A DNA stretch of 64,000 bases, taken from the NCBI GenBank assembly GCA_048594975.1, contig JBMDXQ010000088.1, positions 1-64,000 on the forward strand, written 5' to 3'. The stretch is from JBMDXB01 sp048594975. GTDB lineage: Bacteria; Acidobacteriota; Vicinamibacteria; Vicinamibacterales; 2-12-FULL-66-21. Made by a program: the position numbers and the translations under genes. This document shows, piece by piece, positions 41,219-52,963 of the stretch. Position 1 is the first letter of the stretch, and each line of letters opens with the position of its first letter. The notes beneath the pieces are model-generated. The model was not told the DNA's origin and did not search any database. It saw nothing but the letters and a program-made list of their open reading frames with translations.

Positions 41219-43308
41219 TCGCGGTCCCGCGCGTCACCTCGCGGCGGCTGGCGGAGGCAGCCGCCGTGGCGCTCCTGCTCGCGCTCTACTACGCCATGGC
41301 CGTCTCGGCGGCGGCGCAGACGAGCATGACCTTCGACGAGATGGCCCACCTGACGGCGGGGTACACCTACTGGAGGTTCAACGACTACCGCCTGCATCCC
41401 GAAAACGGGAACTGGCCGCAGCGCCTCGGCGCCCTGCCCGCCGTACTCGGCGGCGCGTCGTTTCCCCTGCTGCAGCAGCGCGACTGGAGCACGTCGAACG
41501 TTTACGCGATCGGCGACCAGTTCCTCTACTCGAGCGGCAACGACGCGGGCAGCCTGCTCGGGCGCAGCCGGGCGGTGATGGCGCTGGTCGGCGTGGCACT
41601 GGGCGCGCTGGTCTACGCGTGGGCCGGACGGCTGATCTCGCCGGCCGGCGCGTGGCTGAGCCTGGTCCTGTTCGTCTTCTCTCCATCGTTCCTGGCGCAC
41701 GGACCGCTCGTCACGTCCGACACGACCGCCGCGCTCTTCTTCACCGCGGCCGTCGGTGCCTTCTGGGTCGCGCTGCACCGGTTGACCCCGACCACCATCC
41801 TGGGCGGGGCCGCGCTCTTTGCGGGCGCGTTTCTCGCGAAACTCTCCGCACCCATCCTCGTGCCAGTGGCGATCGTGATGCTCGGGGCGCGCCTCATCTC
41901 GGGCCGGCCGCTCACGGTCGCCTTCCGCGGCCGTCGCGTCGAGTGCGTCGATCGTGCGCGGCAGCTCGCGATCCTCGTCGGCGCCCTCGCGGTGTTCGCC
42001 CTCGTGACCTGGGCGGTCATCTGGGCGTCGTTCGGGTTCCGCTACACCGCGTTCGCGGCGGGGACGACCGGCCAGGATGCCTTCCTCGGTCAGCTGCAGG
42101 ACCGACCGGGGCTCGCCGGGCTGTTCCTCTCCGTCGCGAGACAGTACCGCCTCCTGCCCGAGGCCTACCTTTATGGGTTCGCCCATACGCTGCAGTACGC
42201 GTCGGAACGCGCCGCGTTCCTGAACGGCCGGTTCAGCACGACGGGGTGGTGGTGGTACTTCCCGTACGGGTTCGCGGTGAAGACGACGATCCCGGGAATC
42301 CTCCTGGGCCTGCTTGCGCTGGCCGCCGTCGTCCGGCGATGGAACCAGCGTGGAGCGGGCGAGGGAATGATGCCGCGCGTGCGCGACAGCCTCTACGCGG
42401 GCACGCCGCTGCTGGTGCTGATTGCCGTCTACTGGGCGTTCGCGCTCGCCACCAACCTCAACATAGGGCATCGGCATCTGCTGCCGACCTACCCCGCGCT
42501 GTGCATCCTCGCCGGCGGCGCGGCCTTCTGGGTCCAGCCGCTGTTCCAGCGGGATCGGAAACCGGCGCCACAGACCGGACGCGGGCGCCGGAAGCAGCGC
42601 TCTGCCGTGCGCGACCGTCCCGCGCGATCGGGTCGGCTTACGGTCACCGGCACGGCTGCGGCGGCGTTGCTGGCCTGGCACGTCGTCGAATCGGTGAGCA
42701 TCAGGCCCCACTACCTCGCGTACTTCAACCAGCTCGCGGGTGGTCCGTCGAACGGCTACAAGCACCTCGCCGACAGCTCCCTCGACTGGGGGCAGGACCT
42801 TCCCGCGCTGCATCGTTGGCTCGACGCGGCGCGTCTCCAGCGGCCGGGCGCGAGCGGCGTCTACCTCTCGTACTTCGGCACGGCCCGTCCCGGGTACTAC
42901 GGGATCCGCGCCACACCGCTGGCCGGCTTCATCGATCGACGTCCGCCCGAGCCGCCCGTTCCTCTCGCAGGCGGCGTGTATTGCATCAGCGCCACCATGT
43001 TGAACGTGATCAGTCGTCTGTTCTACCGGCCGGAGTACGAGGCCAACTACCAGGCGGCGCTCGCCGAGCTCGTGCGATTTGCCCGCGCGTCGGAGAACGA
43101 TCAGGCCTGGGCCGCGCTGATGCAGCAGACGGGCGAACCGTACTGGCAGCAGCTGTTCGTGCAGTTCGACCAGTTGAGGACGGGGAGGCTGGCGGCGTTT
43201 CTGCGGGGGCGGGAGCCCGACGCCATGGCCGGCTACTCGATCCTCATCTACCGGCTGACCGACGAGGAAGTGTCCGCGGCGCTCAATGAGCCGCTGCCAG
43301 ACCGCTGA
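41215..43308 (+). CDS. GT-C family membrane glycosyltransferase (PMT/ArnT-like)
   Basis: 697 residues with about ten membrane helices. The first large loop holds the acidic motif TSMTFDEMAHLTAGYTYWRF, the usual GT-C DE site, then helices such as VMALVGVALGALVYAWAG. The C-terminal part is soluble, with HYLAYFNQLAGGPSNGYKHL and DSSLDWGQDLPAL, phrases frequent in bacterial GT39-like proteins. It transfers a sugar from a polyprenyl carrier to an acceptor on the periplasmic face. Translation is coupled to the GT2 gene by a four-base overlap. Acceptor unknown. Confidence 0.86.
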   Translation: MIAVPRVTSRRLAEAAAVALLLALYYAMAVSAAAQTSMTFDEMAHLTAGYTYWRFNDYRLHPENGNWPQRLGALPAVLGGASFPLLQQRDWSTSNVYAIGDQFLYSSGNDAGSLLGRSRAVMALVGVALGALVYAWAGRLISPAGAWLSLVLFVFSPSFLAHGPLVTSDTTAALFFTAAVGAFWVALHRLTPTTILGGAALFAGAFLAKLSAPILVPVAIVMLGARLISGRPLTVAFRGRRVECVDRARQLAILVGALAVFALVTWAVIWASFGFRYTAFAAGTTGQDAFLGQLQDRPGLAGLFLSVARQYRLLPEAYLYGFAHTLQYASERAAFLNGRFSTTGWWWYFPYGFAVKTTIPGILLGLLALAAVVRRWNQRGAGEGMMPRVRDSLYAGTPLLVLIAVYWAFALATNLNIGHRHLLPTYPALCILAGGAAFWVQPLFQRDRKPAPQTGRGRRKQRSAVRDRPARSGRLTVTGTAAAALLAWHVVESVSIRPHYLAYFNQLAGGPSNGYKHLADSSLDWGQDLPALHRWLDAARLQRPGASGVYLSYFGTARPGYYGIRATPLAGFIDRRPPEPPVPLAGGVYCISATMLNVISRLFYRPEYEANYQAALAELVRFARASENDQAWAALMQQTGEPYWQQLFVQFDQLRTGRLAAFLRGREPDAMAGYSILIYRLTDEEVSAALNEPLPDR

Positions 43309-43429
43309 ACGGAGCGGTCTGGATGGCCAATAGCCAATGGCAAATGGACAAGCGCACCGAACGCTGCGCCTGCGCAGGGACGAACATCCACCACTGAAGG
43401 GCTGCACTACCGCCCGATTCTGACCGCCG

Positions 43430-45418
43430 ATGTCGAAACGGAACACACATCACCGCACCCGGGCCGTTGCGCGCGACGTACTGGCGCGTCAGCCGCAGCG
43501 TGCGCATCGCGACCAGGACGCGCGCGTGTGGGCGCTGGCGGTCGCTGCCTCGGCGATGATCGTGTACCTGAACGCATTCGGCAACGAGTTCGTACTGGAC
43601 GACATCCGTCTCGTGCGCGACAACGTGCGGATCCGGTCACTCGACGTGGCGCAACTGTTCACGTCGTCGTACTGGGACGTGGAAGGCACCCAGGCGCTGT
43701 ACCGACCCCTGGTGCTCGCCACCTACGCAGTCAACTACGCGGTCCACGGGCTGTCGACGTACGGCTACACGGCCGTGAACATCGCTCTCCATGCGTCCGT
43801 GTCGCTCCTGCTGTTCGCCCTGGTGCGCGCGATCGGCGCGTCGCCGTTCGTCGCGGGCGCGGCGGGCATCGCCTTCGCGGTTCATCCCGTCCACACGGAA
43901 GCGGTGACCGGAATCGCTGGCCGTCCGGAGCTGCTGGCCGCCCTCTTCTTCCTGCTCGCGCTGCACCTCCACCGTCGTGCGCCAGGCGCCGGCCACACCG
44001 GCCTCTGCTATCGCGCCGCCGCGCTCGCGTGCTTCGCGGCGGCGCTCCTGTCCAAGGAGAGCGCGATCACGCTTCTCCTCGTGCTGCCCGTCATGGACGC
44101 GCTCGCTCCAGCGAAGGGCGCCGACGGCGGACCGAAGACCCCTGGCTCCCGCGTCCTTGCCGACTACCTGCCGCTTGCTTGCGTGGCGCTCGCGTACCTG
44201 GCGGTGCGTCGCGCGGTGCTCGGGGGCATCGCCATCGACGAGGGCGTCATCGCGCCCCTCGACAATCCTCTGGTGCCGGTCAGCACGATGCCGCTCGGCG
44301 AGCGGATGGGGGCGACCACGGGCCAGGCGGTCATGACGGCATTTGCGGTCATCACCGAGTACGCCCGCCTCCTCGCGTGGCCGGCGCGTCTCTCACCCGA
44401 TTACTCGTACAACCAGATTCCCCTCGTGGCGAGCGCGGCCGACGCGCGGTTCATCGCTGGCGTGGTGCTGGTCGCAGCCTGTACCGGCGGCGTCGTGCTG
44501 CTGTCGCGCCGCAGCCCGATCGCCGCGTTCGGGCTGGCCTTTCTCGCGTTGGCCTACTCGATCGTCAGCAATTTCGTGATCACGATAGGCACCCTCTGCG
44601 CGGAACGTCTCGTCTACCTGCCGAGCGCCGGCCTGCTCATCGCGGCGGCGGTTGCCGCGGGCCGGCTCGGGCGGACGGGCGGAACGCTGCGCCGCAGACT
44701 CGTGCTCTCGATGGTTGCCATGCTGGTCGTCGCCGCTGGCGTGCGCACGTGGACCCGCAACCGGGACTGGCAGAACGAGGTCACGCTGTGGTCGGCAGCC
44801 ATCGAGGCGGCGCCCGGCAGCGCGCGCGTCCAGTCGGAGTACGGTCGGGTCCTCATGGGGCTTGCCGAGGCCGGGGCGCGGGCCGGTCGGACGACCGACG
44901 CGGAGCGGCTGTATGGCGAGGCGCAGGCGCACTTCGAGACCGCGCTCAGGATCTTTCCGTCGTACTCGCTGCCGCTCGACGGCCTGGCCATGATCCACTC
45001 GCTGCACGATCGATTCGATGAGGCGAACGTGCTGTACGGACGGGCGCTGGAGGCGTGGCCAGGCAATTACGCGGCGTTGACGAACTGGGGATCGCTGCTG
45101 TGGGAGAAGTGCCGGCGCCGCTCGGCGAGGGCGCTGGCACTTCGCCTGGAGGGTCGAGCGGCGGACGCGGATGGCGTGACGCGGGAGGCCGACGCCGCGT
45201 GCCGCCAGGCCCTCGAGAAGATCGACCGGGCGATCGCGACGATGCCCTCCTATGCCCACGCGCATCTCGTCCGCGCGCAGATCCTGGAGGTCTATGGCGG
45301 CGACCCCGCGGGTGCGATCGCGGAATTCGAGGAGGTGTTGCGCCTGGCGCCGAACCACCCGGAGCGCGCGCTCATCGAGCGCGAGCTGGAGCGGCTGCGA
45401 TCGCCAGCGAGACGGTAA
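43430..45418 (+). CDS. TMTC-like GT-C membrane protein with TPR domain
   Basis: 662 residues. About ten membrane helices; the first loop has FGNEFVLDDIRLVRDN, with the DD motif of GT-C enzymes, and later YRPLVLATYAVNYAVHGLST and HPVHTEAVTGIAGRPELLAA, hallmarks of the TMTC/PMT-like group. From about residue 450 are TPR repeats (AHFETALRIFPSYSLPLDGL, ANVLYGRALEAWPGNYAALT). The animal TMTC proteins O-mannosylate proteins; bacterial copies are uncharacterised. Follows the GT-C gene by 121 bases on the same strand, so the three genes may form one glycan or protein-glycosylation unit. Confidence 0.85.
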   Translation: MSKRNTHHRTRAVARDVLARQPQRAHRDQDARVWALAVAASAMIVYLNAFGNEFVLDDIRLVRDNVRIRSLDVAQLFTSSYWDVEGTQALYRPLVLATYAVNYAVHGLSTYGYTAVNIALHASVSLLLFALVRAIGASPFVAGAAGIAFAVHPVHTEAVTGIAGRPELLAALFFLLALHLHRRAPGAGHTGLCYRAAALACFAAALLSKESAITLLLVLPVMDALAPAKGADGGPKTPGSRVLADYLPLACVALAYLAVRRAVLGGIAIDEGVIAPLDNPLVPVSTMPLGERMGATTGQAVMTAFAVITEYARLLAWPARLSPDYSYNQIPLVASAADARFIAGVVLVAACTGGVVLLSRRSPIAAFGLAFLALAYSIVSNFVITIGTLCAERLVYLPSAGLLIAAAVAAGRLGRTGGTLRRRLVLSMVAMLVVAAGVRTWTRNRDWQNEVTLWSAAIEAAPGSARVQSEYGRVLMGLAEAGARAGRTTDAERLYGEAQAHFETALRIFPSYSLPLDGLAMIHSLHDRFDEANVLYGRALEAWPGNYAALTNWGSLLWEKCRRRSARALALRLEGRAADADGVTREADAACRQALEKIDRAIATMPSYAHAHLVRAQILEVYGGDPAGAIAEFEEVLRLAPNHPERALIERELERLRSPARR

Positions 45419-45463
45419 ACTGGCGATCGCGAGGACGCCCGTGACACGGGACGCCGGCGAGCT

Positions 45464-46984
45464 TCACGCGTCGGGTGCGGCGCCCGCGAGCGCCGAGGGC
45501 GGCAGCGGACGCGCCACGAAGAGGCGGCGGCAGGGCCGCGCGATCAGGCGGGCCCACCGGTTGGCACGGCTGACGCGCGCGCTGTCGGTCGCAATCCCGG
45601 TATTGGCGTACATCTGCCGATAGAGCTTGGAGATGAGGACGAACGCCAGACGCGCCCGGATCGTCGGCGTGCAGCGCGAGCGCGCCCAGATGCGGCGCAG
45701 ACCGTAGAACCGATCCCACACGGCCTGGGTCCTGGCGCGGATCTCGTCGGGCGTCATCACCGGATGGGGTGTGTACACCTTGGGCCGGTGCGCCTGCGGG
45801 ATCAGCCAATGGCGCGTGATCGGGATGCCGGCCACGCGCGGCGCGCCGGCGCCGACGCTCTTCTCCCAGGCCTCGAAATCGACGGTGCCCGGGTAGGGCG
45901 TGAGCATCACGAACTGCGCAAATGTGAGCTGCGCGCGGTCGGCGATCTCCGCCGTCGCCGCAAACGTCGCCGGCCGGTCGCTCGGCAGTCCGAAGATGAA
46001 CGAGCCGAGCACGTGGACGCCGTGTTCGCGAAACGTGCGCAGGCGCTGCACCAGTGCCTCCCCGGCGTCGTTGAAGTCCTTGTAGATGTCCCTCAACCCT
46101 TCGGGCGTGACTGCCTCGACGCCCACCAGCGCACCCTTGATGTTCGCATGGCGCATCGCGTCGAGGAAGGCGACGTCCTCGGCGGCCTCCATCGTGATCT
46201 GGGTGAAGAACACCATGTCCGAGGGCAGCTGCGCCAGCCGCTCCATCAACTCGAGGCGCTCGGCACGCAGCGTCCGCAGTTGCTGCAAGCGCGCGGCGTT
46301 GCGCTGCCGCTCGGCCATGGCCAGGTCGGTGAGCGTGACGGGGTAGAAGTTGTCGTCCGCGAGCGCCACGAACCGGAAGCCGCGGCGGCGGAGCTCGATG
46401 ATCTCGCCGATGACGGTGTCGACCGCCCGCTGTCGCGGCTTCTGGCCGTCGGTGCGCCAGACCGAGCAGAAGGAACAGTGCTTCGGGCACCCGCGGACGG
46501 TCTGCACCGACCCCCACATGTAGCGGCCGTTTGGCAGCAGGTCCCACCGCGCAGGGACGAAGCGATCGGCCTCCACGCGTCCCCCGTGGTAGGTGGCCTG
46601 CAGGATGCCGCGCGCTGCGTGCTCGAGGACCAGCGGCCAGACGACGTCGCCGTCGCCGAGCACGACGGCGTGGGCGCCGCCGAGTCCCTGCGCCTCTTCC
46701 GGGAACAGCGTCGCATGGATCCCGCCGAACACGACGGTCGCCCCCCTGGCCCTGGCCTGCGTGCCGATTTCGTAGCCGCGCAGCGCGTTGCCGGTGTGGA
46801 TCCCGATACCCACGACATCGCCCGCCCGCACGCTCTCCAAGTCGAGCGGCTCCAGCGTTTCATCGATGATGCGAGGTTCACCGTACGCTGCCGGCGTTGC
46901 GCCGGCGAGCACGAACAGCCACCGGGGCGTGATCACGCCGACCCCGAACGACAGGTGGCTCGGGTTCACCAGGTGCACCGTCAT
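45464..46984 (-). CDS. B12-binding-type radical SAM protein (second copy)
   Basis: 506 residues from the ATG at 46984, which has GGAAGGA seven bases upstream; the frame opens further up but without such a site. The N-terminal B12-type domain (about 1-135; LVNPSHLSFGVGVITPRWLF, VVGIGIHTGNALRGYEIG, VVFGGIHATLFPEEA) precedes the cluster motif VRGCPKHCSFCSVW (C166, C170, C173). Later come LADDNFYPVT and LGSFIFGLPSD. Class-B family like the enzyme at 7610-9094 but clearly a different subfamily. No precursor-like gene is next to it; it converges on the TMTC-like gene with 45 bases between, so a lipid or glycan substrate is a guess only. Confidence 0.85.
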   Translation of the reverse strand: MTVHLVNPSHLSFGVGVITPRWLFVLAGATPAAYGEPRIIDETLEPLDLESVRAGDVVGIGIHTGNALRGYEIGTQARARGATVVFGGIHATLFPEEAQGLGGAHAVVLGDGDVVWPLVLEHAARGILQATYHGGRVEADRFVPARWDLLPNGRYMWGSVQTVRGCPKHCSFCSVWRTDGQKPRQRAVDTVIGEIIELRRRGFRFVALADDNFYPVTLTDLAMAERQRNAARLQQLRTLRAERLELMERLAQLPSDMVFFTQITMEAAEDVAFLDAMRHANIKGALVGVEAVTPEGLRDIYKDFNDAGEALVQRLRTFREHGVHVLGSFIFGLPSDRPATFAATAEIADRAQLTFAQFVMLTPYPGTVDFEAWEKSVGAGAPRVAGIPITRHWLIPQAHRPKVYTPHPVMTPDEIRARTQAVWDRFYGLRRIWARSRCTPTIRARLAFVLISKLYRQMYANTGIATDSARVSRANRWARLIARPCRRLFVARPLPPSALAGAAPDA

Positions 46985-47607
46985 ATCGCGTCCTTCCGCA
47001 TCGGGCATCATCGTCGCCGGCCATGGGATCGTGAAGCCGACTAGAGAAGTCGTCGGCTTCACCGTGCGAGGACGGCCGGAGACAATCGCCGTCCGGGAAC
47101 GCGGTGGATCGACGGATCAACCGCGTGCCGAACCAGGTCCAAGAGGTCGCCGGGAATACACGCGATGGGGTCGGAAGACGACGAACTCGACATCGTCGCG
47201 CGGCGGCTCGCCGGCTCCCGGGCCCTCGGAAGTTGAGGCGACGCCCTGATGGCGTCGCACCGTCCGGCGGGCCGACGCAGTGTACCGTACATTCGGCGCT
47301 GCCGGCATCACGCCGGGATGCTCGCGGTACCGCGACCACGCCGCCTGCATCGTGAGGACCGTCGAACGGGGGAAAGGCGATGCTGCTTGCGCTCGAGAAG
47401 CGCGTGGGCGCGCAGGAGCAGGGCGCGCCTCGACGCGATTGGTTTGGGAATTCCTTCAGCGACGTTCGAGCGCGCAGTCGATGCCCGTGCCCTCCATTGA
47501 CGTGGACGAACCTGCCAGGAGCAAGATCTGACCCCAGGCTGTGATACCCTGATGGGCTGCCTGGCTGCAGAACGCCCCTGCGGCGCGCCAGAAGCTCACC
47601 GACTCCA
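46985..47607. other. 620-base gap, nothing recognised
   Basis: Divergent region between the second radical SAM gene and the histidine kinase gene. A single GCAAGATCTGACCCC string at about 47521-47535 recalls sequences often seen at the edges of small transposons, but no second copy or transposase is present. Confidence 0.4.
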
Positions 47608-50361
<2,754 letters not shown>

Positions 50362-50393
50362 TCCGGCCGGCGCCGCCCGGCCATCCGCCACGC

Positions 50394-52535
50394 ATGTCCA
50401 CCGCCAACGTCGAGAAGAGCCGCATGCCGCAGATCCTGCTGGTGGACGACAACCCCACCAACCTGCAGGTCCTCTACCAGACGCTGGAGGGACGCGGGTA
50501 TCGCCTGCTCGCGGCCCGGACCGGGAGGGACGCGATCGCGATCGCCGCGCGGGTCGCCCCCGACCTGATCCTGCTCGACGTGATGATGCCGGAGCTCGAC
50601 GGGTTTGCCACCTGCGAGCGGCTGAAGGGCGCCCCGGGCACGCGCGACGCGGCGATCGTGTTCCTCTCGGCGCTGACCGACGCCCGCGACAAGGTGCGCG
50701 GCCTCGAGCTGGGGGCGGTGGACTTCATCAACAAGCCGTTCCAGGCCGAGGAGGTCATCGCGCGCGTCCGGACGCACCTGACCATCCGCGACCTGCAGCG
50801 GCAGCTCCAGGCGCGCAACGAGGAGCTGGAGCACGAACTGCGCGTCGCGCAGGAGCTGCTGCGCGAGGCGCGCGACCGCACCGACGGGCTGCTGCTCGGC
50901 GACAGTCCGACCGCGGCGCGCCTGCGGCAGGACATCCAGAACGCCGCCGCCACCGACGACACGCTGTTCGTCAGCGGGCCGCCGGGGAGCGACCACGAGG
51001 CGGTCGCGCGCGCCGTGCACGACCAGTCGGCGCGCGCCCCGCGCGCGATCATCTGCCTCAACTGCCTCGCCCTCGCGCCGGACATCACCCGCTGGACGCA
51101 GAGCACCGGCGCCGGCCTCGACCTCTTCGACAAGTGGCCGCTGGCCGACCGCGGCACCCTCTACCTGGAAGGGGTCCAGCACCTTGCGCGCGACGTGCAG
51201 CGCACGCTCGCCGACCGGCTGGTCGCCCTCGATCAGGAGCGGCGCGCCGGGGGCGCGCCGGAGCCCGACGTCCGCGTGATCCTCTCGACGACGAGGGACG
51301 TGGACGACGAGCTGTCGTCCGGGCGTTTGAGCCCCGAGCTGCTTCGCGCCGCTCCCCGGATCCTGGACATCGCCCCGCTGCGCGCGAGGATCGACGACCT
51401 CGACGTGCTCGCGCCCTACATTCTCCGGCGCCAGGCGGAACAGGTCGGCCGGACGGTGCCGATCCTCTCCGCCGAGTCGCGGAAGCGGCTGAAGGGCCAC
51501 CGCTGGCCCGGCAATCTGCGCGAACTGCGCAACGTGCTCGGCACCGCCCTGGCGGTGAGCCAGGGCCCGATGCTGGAGATCGGCGATCACCTCCTCGACA
51601 GCGGCGTGCGCATCGGCAGCTACAGCCTCATCGAGCAGATCGGTTCGGGCGGCATGGGCGAGGTCTGGCTGGCGCGTCACCAGCTGCTCGCCCGACCCGC
51701 GGCCGTGAAGATCGTCCGCGAGGCGCTCGCCGTTGCCGGCGAGGATCGCCAGGCGCTGCGCCAGCGCTTCGCCCGCGAGGCGCAGGCGACCGCCGACCTG
51801 CAGTCGCCGCACACCGTGCAGCTGTTCGACTTCGGCCTGACCGACAGCGGCAGCTTCTACTACGTGATGGAGCGCCTGCAGGGGATGGACCTGCAGCGGA
51901 TGGTCGAACGCCACGGGCCGCTGCCGCCGGAGCGCGCGGTGTTCCTGCTGAAGCAGGCGTGCCTGTCGCTCTCCGAAGCCCACGCGCTCGGGCTGGTGCA
52001 CCGCGACATCAAGCCGGCAAACCTGTTCGTCTGCCGGCTTGGCCCGCAGTACGACTTCCTCAAGGTCCTCGACTTCGGCGTGGTCTCGCGTCAGGGATGC
52101 GAGTCCTCGTCGCCAATCACCGGCGCGGGCACCGTGCTCGGCACGCCCGGCTATCTCGCGCCCGAGCTGCTGAACACCGACGGCGCGTTCGACGCCCGCG
52201 CGGACATCTACGCGCTGGGCAGTGTGACCTACTGGCTGCTGACCGGCCGGCGCCCGTACGACGGAGACGATGCGAGCACGGTGCTGGCGCAGCAGTGGGA
52301 GACGCCGCCCAGCCCGCCCTCGAGCGTCGCGTTGCAGCCGCTGCCGGACGGCATGGACGGGCTCGTCCTCGATTGCCTGGCGAAAGACCCGTCGCAGCGG
52401 CCCGCGATGGTGGAGGTGGTCGCCGAGCGGCTGCGCGCGCTGCCGCTGGAGCGGCGCTGGGATGAGCTCCGAGCGCGAGAGTGGTGGGAGCAGCACGCCG
52501 CCGAGTACGTGCGGACCGTCACCTCCGCTGACTGA
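50394..52535 (+). CDS. receiver - degenerate NtrC-type AAA+ - Ser/Thr kinase fusion
   Basis: 713 residues from the ATG at 50394; a TTG at 50358 overlapping the previous stop is possible. A receiver (12-130) has acidic pair VDDN, phospho-acceptor D62 (LLDVMMPELDG) and K114 (FINKPF). A coiled-coil linker follows, then a sigma54-activator-like region (165-400) that keeps HRWPGNLRELRNVLGTAL. It has lost the Walker A lysine (FVSGPPGSDHEA), the Walker B DE pair (GTLYLEGVQ) and the GAFTGA loop, so it cannot hydrolyse ATP or drive sigma54. From 410 on is an intact Hanks kinase (IGSGGMGEVWLARH, AAVKIV, HRDIKPANL, DFGVVS, GTPGYLAPE). It would turn a His-Asp phosphorelay signal into Ser/Thr phosphorylation. 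Confidence 0.9.
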   Translation: MSTANVEKSRMPQILLVDDNPTNLQVLYQTLEGRGYRLLAARTGRDAIAIAARVAPDLILLDVMMPELDGFATCERLKGAPGTRDAAIVFLSALTDARDKVRGLELGAVDFINKPFQAEEVIARVRTHLTIRDLQRQLQARNEELEHELRVAQELLREARDRTDGLLLGDSPTAARLRQDIQNAAATDDTLFVSGPPGSDHEAVARAVHDQSARAPRAIICLNCLALAPDITRWTQSTGAGLDLFDKWPLADRGTLYLEGVQHLARDVQRTLADRLVALDQERRAGGAPEPDVRVILSTTRDVDDELSSGRLSPELLRAAPRILDIAPLRARIDDLDVLAPYILRRQAEQVGRTVPILSAESRKRLKGHRWPGNLRELRNVLGTALAVSQGPMLEIGDHLLDSGVRIGSYSLIEQIGSGGMGEVWLARHQLLARPAAVKIVREALAVAGEDRQALRQRFAREAQATADLQSPHTVQLFDFGLTDSGSFYYVMERLQGMDLQRMVERHGPLPPERAVFLLKQACLSLSEAHALGLVHRDIKPANLFVCRLGPQYDFLKVLDFGVVSRQGCESSSPITGAGTVLGTPGYLAPELLNTDGAFDARADIYALGSVTYWLLTGRRPYDGDDASTVLAQQWETPPSPPSSVALQPLPDGMDGLVLDCLAKDPSQRPAMVEVVAERLRALPLERRWDELRAREWWEQHAAEYVRTVTSAD

Positions 52536-52963
52536 CCGGCGCGCCGAGCGCGATGCCAGCGCCGCTCCGCGGGGCCGCCGGGCATAGACTCTGAGGTCCC
52601 GGCGCCGTGCGCTCCGGCGTCGCCGGCCGGCCGTGAGGACGCCGCGACGGGTCAGCAGTGCCGGCACGTCGCGACGATCACTGTGACGTCGTCGTGTTGT
52701 TCCTGCGGGCTGAAGCGGCGGACCTCGCAACGCGCGTCACGACGCCGGCCACCAACTACGACCAGATCAGCGGCATCATTGCGCCGCGCGTGCTGCGGTC
52801 GGCATTCGCGTCAGCTGATAGAACCGCAAAGGGGCGTCGGACTGGCGTCCGATGCCCCTTTTTGCGGATGGCAGATGCTGAATGGACAATGGAAGGGAGC
52901 CGCGAGCCTGGCGCTTTTTTCGTTTCCATCTTCCATTAGCAGGACGCCCTCTGCAGCGTCCTG
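52536..52963. other. gap between convergent genes with hairpins
   Basis: Holds the terminator at 52824-52866 and a second hairpin, AGCAGGACGC (52938-52947) with GCGTCCTGCT (52956-52965), touching the stop of the oxidoreductase gene. Otherwise nothing. Confidence 0.5.
52824..52866. terminator. bidirectional intrinsic terminator
   Basis: CCGCAAAGGGGCGTCGGAC (52824-52842) pairs with the complementary arm GTCCGATGCCCCTTTTTGCGG (52846-52866) around a TGGC loop, with one G-A mismatch and one extra T. A run of Ts follows the GC stem on the + strand and As precede it, so it works in both directions. It sits between the kinase fusion (+) and the oxidoreductase (-), as expected for convergent genes. 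Confidence 0.75.

Noticed and set aside
45419..45463. CCCGT-GAC-ACGGG as a terminator between the TMTC-like and radical SAM genes
   Set aside because: Only a 5-bp stem with a 3-base loop and no T-tract; too weak to call.
47521..47535. GCAAGATCTGACCCC as a possible transposon end
   Set aside because: Only one copy in the window, no inverted partner and no transposase; kept as a note only.
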